From: Phycicoccus sp. CSK15P-2
GTDB taxonomy: Bacteria > Actinomycetota > Actinomycetes > Actinomycetales > Dermatophilaceae
Direction: 5' to 3'
Assembly: GCF_016888005.1 (NCBI RefSeq)
Contig: NZ_JAFDVE010000019.1
Span: 1 to 64,000, forward strand
Length of the DNA: 64,000 bases
A program made the position numbers and the translations under genes. Below are positions 27,535 through 35,118 of the stretch, piece after piece. Under the pieces are notes generated by a model, which was not told the DNA's origin, searched no databases, and saw only the letters and a program-made list of their open reading frames with translations. Every line of letters starts with the position of its first letter. Position 1 is the stretch's first letter.

Positions 27535-27537
27535 CGT

Positions 27538-27620
27538 GCTGTCGCCGACCGCTCGGCGGTGTTCCTGTGGACTGCGTTGCCCGGGACCACGTCCCCGCCT
27601 CCGCGGGGGGCCTGGTCATC
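27538..27620 (+). ncRNA. CreR-like minimal CRISPR (repeat-pseudospacer-repeat) guiding Cascade to its own operon
   Basis: Two repeat-like hairpins flank a short pseudo-spacer. The first (27538-27565) matches the crRNA-strand repeat at 19 of 28 positions, and its stem CGCCGA/TCGGCG (loop CCGC) carries two compensatory base-pair changes relative to the array stem. It ends GTGTTCC where the array has GTCATCC. The second (27588-27620) has the exact array stem CCCCGC/GCGGGG with loop CTCC, then an insertion before GGTCATC. Between them lies T plus a 21-nt pseudo-spacer. With the usual 8-nt handle, its first 17 nt match the site at 27460-27476 (14/17, all seed positions 1-5, 7 and 8). This is the layout of Cas-regulating guide RNAs known from other CRISPR-Cas loci: partial pairing lets Cascade bind and repress without cutting. 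Transcription and function are inferred. A toxin-controlling CreA is an alternative, but no toxin gene is seen. Confidence 0.65.
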
Positions 27621-27643
27621 GCCCCACCTTGGTGATGACCAGG
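27611..27643 (-). terminator. inverted repeat straddling the cas3 stop codon
   Basis: A perfect 10-bp inverted repeat, CCTGGTCATC (27611-27620) and GATGACCAGG (27634-27643), with a 13-nt loop spans the cas3 stop codon (27616-27618). Together with the adjacent GC-rich hairpin at 27593-27608 it could end cas3 transcription. Its left arm is also the tail of the second pseudo-repeat. Confidence 0.4.
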
Positions 27644-30396
27644 CCGAGGCGGCGGTCATAGCGGAGTCGCGCATCGTCCTCACCGACGAGGGACTCGTCG
27701 AGAACGACGACCTCGAGCCGACTGAGCAGCGGCACGTCCCGCCAGCCCGACAGTTGCTGCACGCCCGCGATCGCCTCGTTGTGTCGGAACCGGACAGTGT
27801 CCCCGAGAACCTCCCGCGCGAGGTCGCCGTCGTCCACCGCGGACTCCCCGTGCATGCCGAGCGTTCGACCGGAGCCCAGCGTGCGGAGCCTCCCGTCGTG
27901 GGTGCGTACGACGAGCGCGACCTCACGGGTCGGCTCGCCGTCGCGGACGACGGTGGCCTCCTCGCCGCTCTCGCGTACCTCGTGCAGGTGCAGGTTCGTG
28001 AGGTCACCCGAAGCCGTCGGCGACAGTGTGAAGGTGCCGGCGAACGCGGACCGCGCCTCGTCGGACTCCGCACTTTCGTCGTCGGATGCGCTGATGGCCT
28101 CGACCCACGGGACCGGGAGCGACTCGGCCATCCCGTACGCGGAGGCCACGAGTCCGGGCACCTCGGAGGGGATGCTCCAGCGTGCACCGTCCCCGAGCAG
28201 TGCGGCGGCCCGCAGCAACGCCGACCGTTCGTAGACCCGACCGAAGGACGGACACAGGTCCGGAGCGGCGTCGGCTCCAGGAGCGAACCCGGTCACGATC
28301 ACGCGGGGCGCAGCCATCGCCGCAGGGCGGTCCGAGCTCGGACGGTCGTGCCGGTGCAGGCGGCCGACTCGCTGGAGCAGGAGGTCCATGGGGGCGATGT
28401 CGGTCACGAGAAGGTCGGCGTCGACATCGAAGGACTGTTCCGCGATCTGGGTCGCGACGACCACCAGCCGGTACGGACGCCCCGCGCCAGGGGACCGCGA
28501 CGCCCCGAGCCGGTCGACCAGGTCGGCGACGCGTGCAGCCCGCTCGCCGGTCGTCAGCCGGCCGTGCACGAGCACGGTCTCGACACCCAAGGCATCGAGA
28601 CCCTCGAAGACGTCCTGGGCACGCCGCACGGTGTTGACGATGACGAGGACGCACCCGCCTTCGGACACCTCCGCCGCGACCCGTTCGACGATCGGTGCCG
28701 CGTCCGCGGAGGCCGACCCGAGGGCCTCGACGTCGACCTCGAGGTCCGCGCGCCAGGGCGTCGTCGATGCCACCGAGAGAGTCGGGGCCCGGTCATCGAC
28801 GCCGGGTACCGCCGCGAGGACGGACGGGTAGCCCGAGGGCTCGGGGAGGTCACCGTCGCCGGCCACTGCGCCACCCGACCAGCCGCGCACATAGGCGGAC
28901 ACCAGCCGGCCGCGCAGGGCAGGCGGCAGGGTCGCCGACATCAGGACGACGGGCACGCCCGCATCCGAGCACCAGCGCAGGAGCGTTTCGAGGAATGCCT
29001 GCATGTACACGTCGTAGGCATGGACCTCGTCGACGATGACGACCTTCCCGAGCAGGCCGGCATGCCGAAGAGACACGTACTTGGTCCGCGTGCCCGCGTA
29101 GAGGATCTGGTCGACCGTCCCGACCACTCCGGGCGCGAGCAAAGCACGATGTCTACCGAGCAGCCACTGCGCCGGGCCGGCCGTCTCGTGCACGACGCTG
29201 GGCGGGCCAGCGGTGTCGCTGCCCCCGTAGTCCCAGTCCGATACGCCGTACGCATCGGGCACGTCGCAGCCGACGTCGGCCAGCCTCTCCTGGGCGAGGG
29301 AGGCTCGGAAGGACTCGTTCGCCATGGCCCGCCCGTGGCGCAAGGAGACGACCATGTCCGGGTCGACCGTACGTACCCAGGTGCGCACCCGGTCGTACAT
29401 CGCGTCGGTGGTGCCCTGGGTGGGCATCGCGAAGACGAACCCCCCGGCGCCGAACCTGTCGCCGAGGATCTCCGCGGCGGCGAAGGCGGCCTCGGTCTTC
29501 CCCTCTCCCATCGGCGCCTCGACGACGAGGAGCCCGGGCGCGGGCATATCGGCAGCCACGGTGCTCACGAGCTCCTGCAACGGGCGAGGCTCACGCCCGA
29601 TGCGAGCCCGGAACACCTCGGGATCGGAGCGGAGTCGCTCCGGCGCCCATCCACCCGTGAGGCCGATCCGCCGCCAGCCGCCGACGGCCCGTGAACGCGC
29701 AGCATGGATGTCGAGGTCAGCAGGGCCGACACCCGGGAACTCGCTGGAGCTCGCGACCCAGTCGGCCATGCTGACCAGACCGGCGAGCGCCAGCTGCACT
29801 CCATGTGACGGGGCCGGTCCGTCGAGAACCTGTACGTCGAGTCCGAGCTCGGCGAGGACACGGTCGAACAGCGCGACCCGCGCCTGGCCCCACTCAGGGG
29901 TCCTCCCCTGCCCCGGGTTGAGGCGCGTCCGAGGTGAGCCGAATCGACCGTGGTGCCCCTCGATGACCGGAAGCACCCACGACGCCCCTGCGGCCCCCCG
30001 CTCGCCGAGGAAGTCGCCGAGCGCTCTGGCCCCCGCGATCGTGTGACGCCACGGTTTGTGCAGTGGCACCTCGCCGAAGCCGGCCGCCAGCACCGCCTCC
30101 TTAAGCTCGGTGGAGCCGCCGGGCAGGCGCATGAACTGGAAGGCGGGGCATGCCTTGCCGACGTCGTGCCACCCCGACAGGAGTCTCAGCAGGTCTCGCC
30201 CGCGCCCCGGCACACCGGCGTCGAGGCTGCGCTGGGCGCCGGCCGAGAGGAACTCGTCGTGGACCAGTTCCGCGACGGCTGCCGTGTCGAGGAGGTGGCC
30301 GATGAGCGAGTGTGGCCGCCCTCCCGCGTCCGACTTGGCCCAGAGCGCCGAGAGGCGCTCGCGCGACACCGGTTGACCGTCGTTGGTCGTGTCCAT
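27616..30396 (-). CDS. cas3: CRISPR helicase-nuclease Cas3
   Basis: Cas3 (926 aa), the nuclease-helicase recruited by Cascade to degrade targets. The N-terminal HD nuclease shows HSLIGHLLDTA, WHDVGKA (H77-D78) and EGHHGRFG. The SF2 helicase shows Walker A EAPMGEGKTEAAF, DEVHAYD (DEVH box), SATLPP and QRVGRLHRH. All key motifs are intact. The ATG at 30396 is given; a GTG 9 nt further out is possible. It is separated from cse1 by a 170-nt regulatory gap, so it probably has its own promoter upstream of 30396. Confidence 0.97.
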   Translation of the reverse strand: MDTTNDGQPVSRERLSALWAKSDAGGRPHSLIGHLLDTAAVAELVHDEFLSAGAQRSLDAGVPGRGRDLLRLLSGWHDVGKACPAFQFMRLPGGSTELKEAVLAAGFGEVPLHKPWRHTIAGARALGDFLGERGAAGASWVLPVIEGHHGRFGSPRTRLNPGQGRTPEWGQARVALFDRVLAELGLDVQVLDGPAPSHGVQLALAGLVSMADWVASSSEFPGVGPADLDIHAARSRAVGGWRRIGLTGGWAPERLRSDPEVFRARIGREPRPLQELVSTVAADMPAPGLLVVEAPMGEGKTEAAFAAAEILGDRFGAGGFVFAMPTQGTTDAMYDRVRTWVRTVDPDMVVSLRHGRAMANESFRASLAQERLADVGCDVPDAYGVSDWDYGGSDTAGPPSVVHETAGPAQWLLGRHRALLAPGVVGTVDQILYAGTRTKYVSLRHAGLLGKVVIVDEVHAYDVYMQAFLETLLRWCSDAGVPVVLMSATLPPALRGRLVSAYVRGWSGGAVAGDGDLPEPSGYPSVLAAVPGVDDRAPTLSVASTTPWRADLEVDVEALGSASADAAPIVERVAAEVSEGGCVLVIVNTVRRAQDVFEGLDALGVETVLVHGRLTTGERAARVADLVDRLGASRSPGAGRPYRLVVVATQIAEQSFDVDADLLVTDIAPMDLLLQRVGRLHRHDRPSSDRPAAMAAPRVIVTGFAPGADAAPDLCPSFGRVYERSALLRAAALLGDGARWSIPSEVPGLVASAYGMAESLPVPWVEAISASDDESAESDEARSAFAGTFTLSPTASGDLTNLHLHEVRESGEEATVVRDGEPTREVALVVRTHDGRLRTLGSGRTLGMHGESAVDDGDLAREVLGDTVRFRHNEAIAGVQQLSGWRDVPLLSRLEVVVLDESLVGEDDARLRYDRRLGLVITKVGR

Positions 30397-30458
30397 GCGC
30401 CTCACCCAACCTCAGGGGTCCGACAATCGCACTCCGACGAGTCGCGGACGCTCCTGTC

Positions 30459-30965
30459 GTGCCCGAGTTCACGTGGCGACCGGCGAACGAAGCCCATGTC
30501 GAGGATGTCGAGGCGGTGTTCGACACCGGCGGCACGCGCAAGTGCCGCTGCCAGCCACTCGAGGTCCCCGGCTGGATCTGGCGCGACACCACCCAGGACG
30601 TGCGGGACGCCGCGCTGTTCGACCAGGCCGGATGCGGCACCGAGGGCCCGACCTCCGGCCTCGTCGGTTACGTCGACGACGAGGCGCATGTCGGCACTGT
30701 CCAGGTGTTCATCGAGGCCGGCTACGAGGTCCACGCCTCGCCCACCCAGCGCCGCCGGGTCGTGCGGTACCCGCTGAGGCTGCCTGACGCGGACGCCCCG
30801 ACCGGGCGCGCGTCAGCCGGCGAGGTGCCCCCAGTCGCCGGACAGCCGGTGCCAAGGCCCGGTGGCGGCGACCCGGCCGTCGACGAGTACGACGACCCGG
30901 TCGGCCTGGGCCAGTGCAGCGCGCTTCGAGGTCGCCCCGATGACGGTGGCGTGCCGGGCCCGTAG
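30459..30965 (+). pseudogene. GNAT acetyltransferase remnant (internal deletion, lost stop)
   Basis: The frame from the GTG at 30459 begins like a GNAT acetyltransferase (FTWRPANEAHVEDVEAVFDT, KCRCQ, and TSGLVGYVDDEA). It then jumps directly to what looks like the family's C-terminus (HVGTVQVFIEAGYEVHASPT). The middle, with the acetyl-CoA binding loop, is missing (roughly 90-100 residues by comparison with typical members). The frame also lacks a stop at the natural end and runs antisense into the ABC transporter gene. It is divergent from cas3. Confidence 0.6.
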
Positions 30966-33900
30966 CGCCGACCACAGCTCGACCTCGGTGGCGGCGTCGA
31001 GCGCACTGGAGACATCATCGGCGAGGAGCAGCTCGGTGTCGGCGGCGAGCGCTCGGGCCAGGGCGAGCCGCTGCACCTGACCGCCGGAGAGACGGACCCC
31101 GCGGTGCCCCACGAGCGAGTCGTGCCCGCCGGCCTCGCGGACGTCGTCGCCGAGGCGCGCGTCAGCGATCGCACCTTCCAGCTGACGGCCGTGGCCGAGC
31201 ACCACGTTGTCGGCGAACGTCCCGGACAGCACGCGCGGCACCTGCGCGACGTGCGAGACCTGACCGGGGCGCAGGAACAGCTGCGCGTCCTCGACCTCGA
31301 CGCCGTTCCAGGTGATGGACCCGGTGTGCTCGAGCAGGCCCGACAGCGCCGACAGCAAGCTGGACTTGCCCGAGCCGACCTGGCCGAGGAGCAGCACGAG
31401 CTCACCGGCCTGCACCGTGAGGTCGACGCCTTCGACGCCGCGCGTCCCGTCGTCGTGGACGGCGCCGACGCCGGTGAGCCTGAGCTCCTCGAGCGGGACC
31501 CGTCCCGGCACGGGCACCGAGGGGGCAGCCCCGGCCACGAGGTCGATGCCCTCGGGAAGTCGCACGAGGTCGACCCCGCCCGCGAGGCGACTGGTGGCCT
31601 TCTGCCAGGCCCGCGTACCCGGCGCCTCGGTGACCACGGCCCCGGCGACGCGGCCGAACCAGTCGAAGCCGTTGACCGCACCGGAGACGAGGATGGCCGT
31701 GGCGAGCGACCAGCCGCCGACGACATAGGTGGCCCAGGCCGCGACCACACCGGCCTGCACCATGACGGTCGGCACGCCGTCGAGGACCGCCTGGACCCGA
31801 TGCTCGAACACCGCAGCCCGCACGCGACCGGCGTCGACCCGACGCAGGTGCCGGTGCGCGGCGGGGGTCGCGGCGGCCAGCTTGAGGGTGCGCGCCGACT
31901 CGAGGACGGACACGACGGCTCGCCCGAACCGGGCTCTGGCCTTGGACGACTCGGCGGCCGAGCGTCCCGCGATGGGACGACCGAGCGCCGACGCGAAGGC
32001 CGCACCGAGCAGCACGACCAGCGGCACTCCCCCGGCGAGCAGGCTGCCGCCGAGGGCGGCCGTCACCACAGCGATGACGAGGCCGTTGGTGAAGTCGACC
32101 CAGCGGTCGGCGTACAAGGAGTAGCGGTCGGCATCCATCGAGCGGGCGACGACCTCGCCCGCCGGGGTGCGCTCGAGGCGGTGCTGGCGGGTCTGACCGA
32201 TGAGGACCGACATCCGTACCCGGAGCATGACCTCGATCCACCAGCGCGGGTAGCGGCGGATGGCCTCGACGAGGAGGACCGGCGCGAGCATGACCGCGGT
32301 GGCGGTGGACAGGGTGAGGACGAGCGTCCTGGTGTCCCAGCCCGCCCCGCCGCCCAGGTGCTCCACCGCGAGACCCCACACCCAGCCGGTCAGCGCCCCG
32401 TAGGCACCGCCGAGGGCGGCCATCAGGAACATGAAGGCCGGCCAGACACCCCACGTCGGACGGACGAGCAGTGCCGAGGCGATGCCGCGCGCGAGTGACG
32501 GGCCGTCGCCCGGGTCCGGCAACGTGGGCGGCGGACCGGCCCGCCGGGCACCGGCGACCGTGGCGGGCTGCTCGGGAGCGGACGCCTGCGACGGGTCGGG
32601 CCGCTCGGGCTCATGCGCCGCGGGGACGGGTCCGAGGTCGTCGCCGCTGGCCTGCAGCAGTCTCCTGAACGGGCCTTCGGCGTGCGCGAGCTCGGCGCGG
32701 GGCCCCTGCTGGACGACGCGGCCGTGGTCGAGCACCGCGACCTGCGCCGCACGCCGCGTGGTGGAGAGCCGGTGCGCGACCAGGATCCCGGTGCGTCCGG
32801 TGAGCAGCCGGTCGGCAGCCTGGACCACGAGCGCCTCGGTGAGCGGGTCCATCCGGGCGGTGGCCTCGTCGAGGACTACGACGGACACGTCCCGGACGAG
32901 CAGCCGTGCGAACGCGACGAGCTGCTCCTCCCCCGCGGACAACGAGATGCCTCCGGGGCCGAGCAGCGTGTCGAGACCGTCGGGCAGGCCGCCCACCCAG
33001 CCCTCCAGCCCGAGCTGGGCGACGGAGTCCTCGACGCGGCCGCGGGGCAGGTCCTCGAACAGGGTGATGTTCTCGGCGAGCGTCCCCGCGAGCACCTCGG
33101 TGCGCTGGGTGACGACACCGACGGCAGAACGCAGCGCCTGCAGGTCGAGGTCGAGGACGTCGACCCCGCCGAGGAAGACCGTGCCGGGGTCTGGGTCCAT
33201 CGCCCGCGACACGAGCGACGCGAGCGTCGACTTGCCCGACCCGGTGCGACCCACCAGGGCGCAGGTCTCGCCGCCGGTGATCCGCAGGTCGACGTCGCTC
33301 AGGGCGAAGTCACCCTGGGCGTAGCTGAAGGAGAGAGAGCGGAACTCGAGGTCGAGGGGGCCGGTCGGCACGACGTGGCCCCCGACGGGTTCCGGGGGTA
33401 CGGCGAGGAGCTGTCGCAGACGGGTGACCGCACCGAGGCCGGCCTGGAGCTCGGGAAGGTGTTGGGCCATCCGGTCGACCTGCCCGACGAAGGTGCCGGT
33501 GACGAGGAAGAGAGTCACCAGCCGGGCCACGGACAGGCCACCACCGGCCACGAGGGCGACTCCGGCCACGGCGGTGGCGGCGAGCATGCCGTGCAGCAGC
33601 AGGCCGGTCCGGCGGGCGACCCGGGCCTCGAGGACGAGGACGGCGTCGAAGCGCCGGTGGACCTCGGCGGACAGCGCGCTGACGCGTGAGATGACGTACG
33701 CCTGGCCGAGACTGGTCCGCAGGTCGTCACGGGCGGTGACGCCTTCCTCCAGGGCGGCGGCATGGTCGGTCCAGGCCATCTCCTCGACGACCTTGCGCTC
33801 GGAGATCCGCGGCAGCAGCCGTCGCACGAGCAGGAAGGAGCCGGCCGCCGACGCCGGGAAGAGGAACCACGCGGGCCACCAGGTGAGACCTGCGACGACC

Positions 33901-34475
33901 CACATCGGGACGGAGGCGAAGATCGTCTTCAGGGCGTCCCAGGCCTGACGTCGCAGCATCGAGCCGATGTCGTGCGTGTCTCCGTCGACCCGGTCGAGGA
34001 TCTCGCCGACGGCCTGCTCGTTGAGCGCGTCCAGGGGCTGGGCGAGCGCGGCGTCGACGAGGTCGTCGCGCAGCCGGCCCTCCGCGCGGTCGACGACCGC
34101 GGCCCACACCGTGCGCCCGACGGTGTCGAGGACGGCCGCGCCGAGGACGCACAACGCCAGCAGCCCGACGAGCCGGGTCGAGGGGTTCGCCGCGAGCATC
34201 CCCGCGACGACCGTGCCCAGCGTGCGCCCGAGCGCGCCCGTGGCCGACGTCGCGAGCGCGAGCGTGGTGGAGCGGCCCTTCAACCGGTGCAGGTCGAGCC
34301 GGCGCCCGGGAAGGTCTGGGCGCGCCTCGCCCGGGCTGTTCGCAGGCGAGGCGGGAGGGTGCGTGGTCGTCGTAGCCACCTCGGCAACGTACGTCGCGAC
34401 ACCGACACCCGGCATCCGCATTTCCGGGTGCAGCCGACCCCCCGGGCCGTGAGCCGATCCGACGGTGTCGCTCAT
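30813..34475 (-). CDS. fused double ABC exporter (TMD-NBD-TMD-NBD)
   Basis: Single polypeptide of 1220 aa with two ABC-exporter halves joined head to tail in the cytoplasmic membrane. Half 1 has a membrane domain at ~65-340, then Walker A GRTGSGKST, LSAGEEQ signature, Walker B VVVLDEAT and the His switch LVAHRLS. A Pro/Ala-rich linker follows (~610-660). Half 2 has Walker A GQVGSGKSS, signature LSGGQVQ and Walker B LLLADDVSSALD, with Asp in place of the catalytic Glu; IGATSKR stands where the His switch should be. One site is therefore probably degenerate, as in heterodimeric exporters. The substrate is unknown. The start at 34475 is uncertain; later starts are possible. Confidence 0.88.
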   Translation of the reverse strand: MSDTVGSAHGPGGRLHPEMRMPGVGVATYVAEVATTTTHPPASPANSPGEARPDLPGRRLDLHRLKGRSTTLALATSATGALGRTLGTVVAGMLAANPSTRLVGLLALCVLGAAVLDTVGRTVWAAVVDRAEGRLRDDLVDAALAQPLDALNEQAVGEILDRVDGDTHDIGSMLRRQAWDALKTIFASVPMWVVAGLTWWPAWFLFPASAAGSFLLVRRLLPRISERKVVEEMAWTDHAAALEEGVTARDDLRTSLGQAYVISRVSALSAEVHRRFDAVLVLEARVARRTGLLLHGMLAATAVAGVALVAGGGLSVARLVTLFLVTGTFVGQVDRMAQHLPELQAGLGAVTRLRQLLAVPPEPVGGHVVPTGPLDLEFRSLSFSYAQGDFALSDVDLRITGGETCALVGRTGSGKSTLASLVSRAMDPDPGTVFLGGVDVLDLDLQALRSAVGVVTQRTEVLAGTLAENITLFEDLPRGRVEDSVAQLGLEGWVGGLPDGLDTLLGPGGISLSAGEEQLVAFARLLVRDVSVVVLDEATARMDPLTEALVVQAADRLLTGRTGILVAHRLSTTRRAAQVAVLDHGRVVQQGPRAELAHAEGPFRRLLQASGDDLGPVPAAHEPERPDPSQASAPEQPATVAGARRAGPPPTLPDPGDGPSLARGIASALLVRPTWGVWPAFMFLMAALGGAYGALTGWVWGLAVEHLGGGAGWDTRTLVLTLSTATAVMLAPVLLVEAIRRYPRWWIEVMLRVRMSVLIGQTRQHRLERTPAGEVVARSMDADRYSLYADRWVDFTNGLVIAVVTAALGGSLLAGGVPLVVLLGAAFASALGRPIAGRSAAESSKARARFGRAVVSVLESARTLKLAAATPAAHRHLRRVDAGRVRAAVFEHRVQAVLDGVPTVMVQAGVVAAWATYVVGGWSLATAILVSGAVNGFDWFGRVAGAVVTEAPGTRAWQKATSRLAGGVDLVRLPEGIDLVAGAAPSVPVPGRVPLEELRLTGVGAVHDDGTRGVEGVDLTVQAGELVLLLGQVGSGKSSLLSALSGLLEHTGSITWNGVEVEDAQLFLRPGQVSHVAQVPRVLSGTFADNVVLGHGRQLEGAIADARLGDDVREAGGHDSLVGHRGVRLSGGQVQRLALARALAADTELLLADDVSSALDAATEVELWSALRARHATVIGATSKRAALAQADRVVVLVDGRVAATGPWHRLSGDWGHLAG

Positions 34476-34492
34476 CCCCGCCCACTGTCCCT

Positions 34493-35097
34493 ATGTCTCG
34501 ATCATTGCGCCATCGGGCGAAGTCTCCCGGCAGGTACCGCACGACCGACATCTACGTTCGCGACGACCGGGACGAACGCACGGTCTACGAGCGCCCCGAC
34601 GCGGACTCCGTCCCCACGCTCATGGACGAGCTGGCCGCGGACCTCGCCTCCCTCCAACCGACCGAGCCCATGGTCCGTGGGGCGATGGCCCATCTGAACC
34701 TCGTGATGATCCACCCGTTCCGCGACGGCAACGGGCGGATGGCCGGGCGCTGTGGGCCGTCGTGGACCAGCTCGTCGAGACCCGCGGGCTACCTCCCCGC
34801 ACCGCGGACGTGCTGTTCGACGCGATGCTGGGGCTGAGGGTGACCAGGCCGTCCTACGTGAGACGGTCCGACACCGAGGAGCGCACCGCCACTCGCGACC
34901 TCCAGCGACTCGTCGACTCCGGGCTACTTCACCCGCACGGCCAGACCCGGGGTCGCTACTACACGGCCGGCGACGAGCCAAGGGCCAGGGCGCAGGAAGT
35001 CCGCGCCGCACGGCCGGCGCTCACCGACCCGTACCCGGGGCTGATGGCCGAGATCAGGGCTGCGGTCGAGCACGCCGCGAGGCCTGCGGCCGACTGA
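34493..35097 (+). pseudogene. Fic-family protein, truncated and frameshifted
   Basis: Fic proteins transfer AMP or other nucleotides from NTPs to target proteins. Here the frame from 34493 contains SPGRYRTTDIYVRD and the complete Fic motif HPFRDGNGRM. Within ~10 residues it slips into another frame, where the Fic C-terminal part resumes (LWAVVDQLVETRGLPP, then a winged helix DLQRLVDSGLLHPHGQTRG) to 35097. The N-terminal part of the family (about 100-200 residues) is also absent. A functional product is unlikely. It is divergent from the ABC transporter gene. Confidence 0.75.
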
Positions 35098-35118
35098 GAC
35101 CACGGACGCCCGGGACGG

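Noticed and set aside
27446-27537. A CreT-type toxin gene partnered with the minimal CRISPR
   Set aside because: No small coding or RNA-toxin unit with its own promoter was seen. The pseudo-spacer target lies in front of cse1 itself, which favours cas autorepression over a toxin-antitoxin role.
27460-29694. Long plus-strand open frame crossing the cas3-cse1 gap and cas3
   Set aside because: Antisense shadow of cas3 with no domain; the gap itself is better explained by the minimal CRISPR.
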